Source: Rhodoferax ferrireducens T118 (GTDB lineage Bacteria > Pseudomonadota > Gammaproteobacteria > Burkholderiales > Burkholderiaceae_C). Taken from it: a DNA stretch of 64,000 nucleotides. The stretch is from the NCBI RefSeq assembly GCF_000013605.1, contig NC_007908.1, positions 2,728,001 through 2,792,000 on the forward strand, read 5' to 3'. Of the stretch, positions 62,165-64,000 are shown piece by piece (positions within the stretch are counted from its first letter, which is position 1; each line of letters starts with the position of its first letter). The position numbers and the translations under genes were made by a program. The notes below the pieces were generated by a model. That model worked only from the letters and a program-made list of their open reading frames with translations. It was not told the DNA's origin and searched no databases.

Positions 62165-64000
62165 ATGTTGAACCTGCTGCATCATCTGCGCCAGCTGCCG
62201 CGCGACAGCCGCGACACCCTGTTCCTGCTGGGGGTGATCGCCTGGGTGGTGTTGCCGCAGGTGAGCCATTTGCCCTTGTGGTGCAGTCTGCTCAGCGGCG
62301 CGGTCATGCTGTGGCGCGGCTGGCTCGCCGTCACGCTGCGGCCGTTGCCCGCGCGCTGGTGGCTCTGGTTGCTGCTGGTACTGACCGTGGGCGCCACGCT
62401 GTTCACCCACAAGACCCTGCTCGGACGCGATGCCGGCCTGACCCTGATCGTGGTGCTGCTGGCCTTGAAGACGCTGGAGCTGCGCGCCCGCCGTGATGCC
62501 TTCGTGGTGTTTTTTCTGAGCTTCTTCATGATGCTGAGCAACTTTTTCTTCTCGCAGTCGCTCTTGACCGCCGGCGCCATGCTGATCGCGCTGCTGGGCC
62601 TGTTGACCGCCCTGGTCAATGCCCATATGCCGGTGGGCAAGCCGCCCTTGCTGCAGGCGGCCCGCATCGCGGGCTCGATGACCCTATTGGGCGCGCCCAT
62701 CATGGTGCTGTTGTTCTTGCTGTTTCCGCGTCTGGCGCCGCTGTGGGGTGTGCCCAGCGACGCCATGAGCGGGCGCAGCGGCTTGTCGGCCACGATGCAG
62801 GTCGGCACCATCGCCAGCCTGGCCCTCGATGACAGCATTGCCATGCGCATCCGCTTCGAGGGCGCGCCACCACGTCAGTCGGACCTTTATTTTCGCGGGC
62901 CGGTGCTCTCCAGCTTTGACGGGCGCAGCTGGCAGCCGCTGCGCTCAGGGCTGCCAGCCCGCATGAGGCCGCTCCCCAATCTGCAGGTGCAGGGCGCACC
63001 GATCAACTACCAGGTGACGCTGGAACCCAATCAGCGCCCCTGGTTGCTGCTGCTGGACGCCACGCCCAACGCGCCCCTGCTGACGGGCTTCGAGGCCCGC
63101 ATGACACCCGAGCTGCAATGGCTGGTGGAGCGCCCGATCACCGACCTGCTGCGCTACACGGCCCGCAGCTACCCCGACTTCAGCCACGGCCCGTTGCGCC
63201 CGGTGGCGGGTCTGCAGGACTACCTGGAATTGCCCTTTGGTTTCAACCCGCGCACGCTGCAACTGGCCGCCGAGCTGCGGCGCGACCCGCGTTATGCCGC
63301 GGACGACGGGACGCAACTGATCGCAGCCGTGCTGGAGCGCCTGCGCAGCGGCGGCTACGTCTACACACTGGACCCCGGCGCGTACGGCCGCGACAGCGCC
63401 GACGAGTTCTGGTTTGACCGCAAAGAGGGATTTTGCGAACACATCGCGTCCAGCTTCGTCATCCTGCTGCGCGCGCTCAAGCTGCCCGCGCGCGTCGTCA
63501 CCGGCTACCAGGGTGGCGAACAAAATCCCGTCGACGGCTTCTGGACCGTGCGCCAGAGCGACGCCCACGCCTGGGCCGAAGTCTGGCTGAACGGGCGCGG
63601 CTGGGTGCGCGTGGACCCCACTGCGGCCGTGGCGCCGGGCCGGGTGGGCAGCTTGCAACGCTTGCAGGCGCCGCGTGGCGTCATCACCGAGGCCTTGCTC
63701 GGCAACGTCAACCCGGCGCTGGCCCTGAACCTGCGCGCCGTGTGGGACGCCGTCAACAACCGCTGGAACCAGTCGGTGCTGAACTACACGCAGCGCAAGC
63801 AGCTCAACCTGCTCAAAAACCTGGGCTTTGAGTCGCCGAGCTGGGAAGACCTGATCTACCTGCTGATCGGCATCGTGGTGCTGGCCAGCCTGGGCGGCGC
63901 GGCCTGGACCCTGTGGGATCGCTTGCGCCAGGACCCGTGGCTGCGGCTGCTGGCGCAAGCAGCCAAGCGGCTGCAAAAAGCAGGCGTCCAACTGGCCCCG
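62165..64000 (+). CDS. TgpA-type transglutaminase membrane protein (3' part outside window)
   Basis: 612 codons are visible from ATG 62165 to the window edge, and the frame is still open. The N-terminal ~190 residues hold about five to six membrane helices (DUF3488-type; AFVVFFLSFFMMLSNFFFSQ). A periplasmic region follows with a transglutaminase core near residues 415-485: Cys in KEGFCEHIASSF, His in SDAHAWAEV, Asp in VRVDPTAA. A further membrane helix comes close to the edge (LIYLLIGIVVLASLGGAAWT). The layout matches TgpA, described in Pseudomonas as an essential periplasmic transglutaminase. Last gene of the MoxR-DUF58 operon seen here. Confidence 0.92.
   Translation, partial: MLNLLHHLRQLPRDSRDTLFLLGVIAWVVLPQVSHLPLWCSLLSGAVMLWRGWLAVTLRPLPARWWLWLLLVLTVGATLFTHKTLLGRDAGLTLIVVLLALKTLELRARRDAFVVFFLSFFMMLSNFFFSQSLLTAGAMLIALLGLLTALVNAHMPVGKPPLLQAARIAGSMTLLGAPIMVLLFLLFPRLAPLWGVPSDAMSGRSGLSATMQVGTIASLALDDSIAMRIRFEGAPPRQSDLYFRGPVLSSFDGRSWQPLRSGLPARMRPLPNLQVQGAPINYQVTLEPNQRPWLLLLDATPNAPLLTGFEARMTPELQWLVERPITDLLRYTARSYPDFSHGPLRPVAGLQDYLELPFGFNPRTLQLAAELRRDPRYAADDGTQLIAAVLERLRSGGYVYTLDPGAYGRDSADEFWFDRKEGFCEHIASSFVILLRALKLPARVVTGYQGGEQNPVDGFWTVRQSDAHAWAEVWLNGRGWVRVDPTAAVAPGRVGSLQRLQAPRGVITEALLGNVNPALALNLRAVWDAVNNRWNQSVLNYTQRKQLNLLKNLGFESPSWEDLIYLLIGIVVLASLGGAAWTLWDRLRQDPWLRLLAQAAKRLQKAGVQLAP

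Overview
The window reads as chromosome of a betaproteobacterium of the Comamonadaceae, most like Rhodoferax or Polaromonas. This is inferred from the gene neighbourhoods (purM/hda/HAD phosphatase/pcnB/folK, MoxR-DUF58-transglutaminase, the PA2778/PA2779-type pair), the high GC, the many cyclic-di-GMP and chemotaxis proteins, and a dispersed ~60-bp repeat with core ACGGGGGCTA. No rRNA, tRNA or CRISPR was recognised. Almost all of the sequence is coding.

Layout. 1-4040: a VIT-domain protein cut by the window edge, then a ThDP-dependent lyase/synthase and an acyl-CoA ligase. 4280-9571: a membrane diguanylate cyclase, a chemoreceptor and an HDOD protein. 9692-12115: tex. 12344-21315: a FeeM-like N-acyltransferase, a 7TM-GGDEF-EAL protein, and an overlapping pair made of an HDOD-GAF-histidine kinase and a REC-PAS-GGDEF-EAL response regulator. 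21316-26567: an inverted-repeat element, then lipid/xenobiotic-type enzymes (two SDRs, an ElaA-type acetyltransferase, a GST, a CurA-type reductase, a thioesterase). 26756-29063: an orphan ABC-type binding protein paired with a diguanylate cyclase. 29133-33498: phosphatidylserine synthase-like gene, then an ATP-grasp/alpha-E protein with a transglutaminase.

33590-39724 is the most unusual part: a tight seven-gene operon. It encodes a Tat-exported ThDP dehydrogenase E1 alpha subunit, its signal-less E1 beta partner, a YgiT-type zinc-ribbon protein, two paralogous monohaem c-type cytochromes, an MBOAT acyltransferase and an SGNH-like protein. No E2 or E3 is present. I infer an exported 2-oxoacid- or ketone-cleaving enzyme that delivers electrons to cytochromes. 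The operon lies between two direct copies of the dispersed repeat.

40019-48538 is housekeeping: a RidA protein, a chemoreceptor, folK, pcnB, a HAD phosphatase, hda, purM and an MFS transporter. 48539-53063 is a decayed integron. Five leftward genes (secreted hypothetical, DUF3788, DUF559 nuclease-like, AbiV-type phage defence, methyltransferase) are separated by attC sites. The array ends at an IS110 fragment fused to the last ~40 residues of an integron integrase whose catalytic tyrosine codon reads serine.

53191-64000: an isochorismatase/DJ-1/AraC (GlxA) operon, a lipoprotein cysteine peptidase pair with an intrinsic terminator inside the coding sequence, SirB1, MscS and histone-deacetylase-like genes, and a MoxR-DUF58-TgpA operon running off the right edge.

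Two dispersed repeat families recur through the window. They lie between genes, at gene ends where they supply stop codons, and in two cases in frame inside coding sequences.
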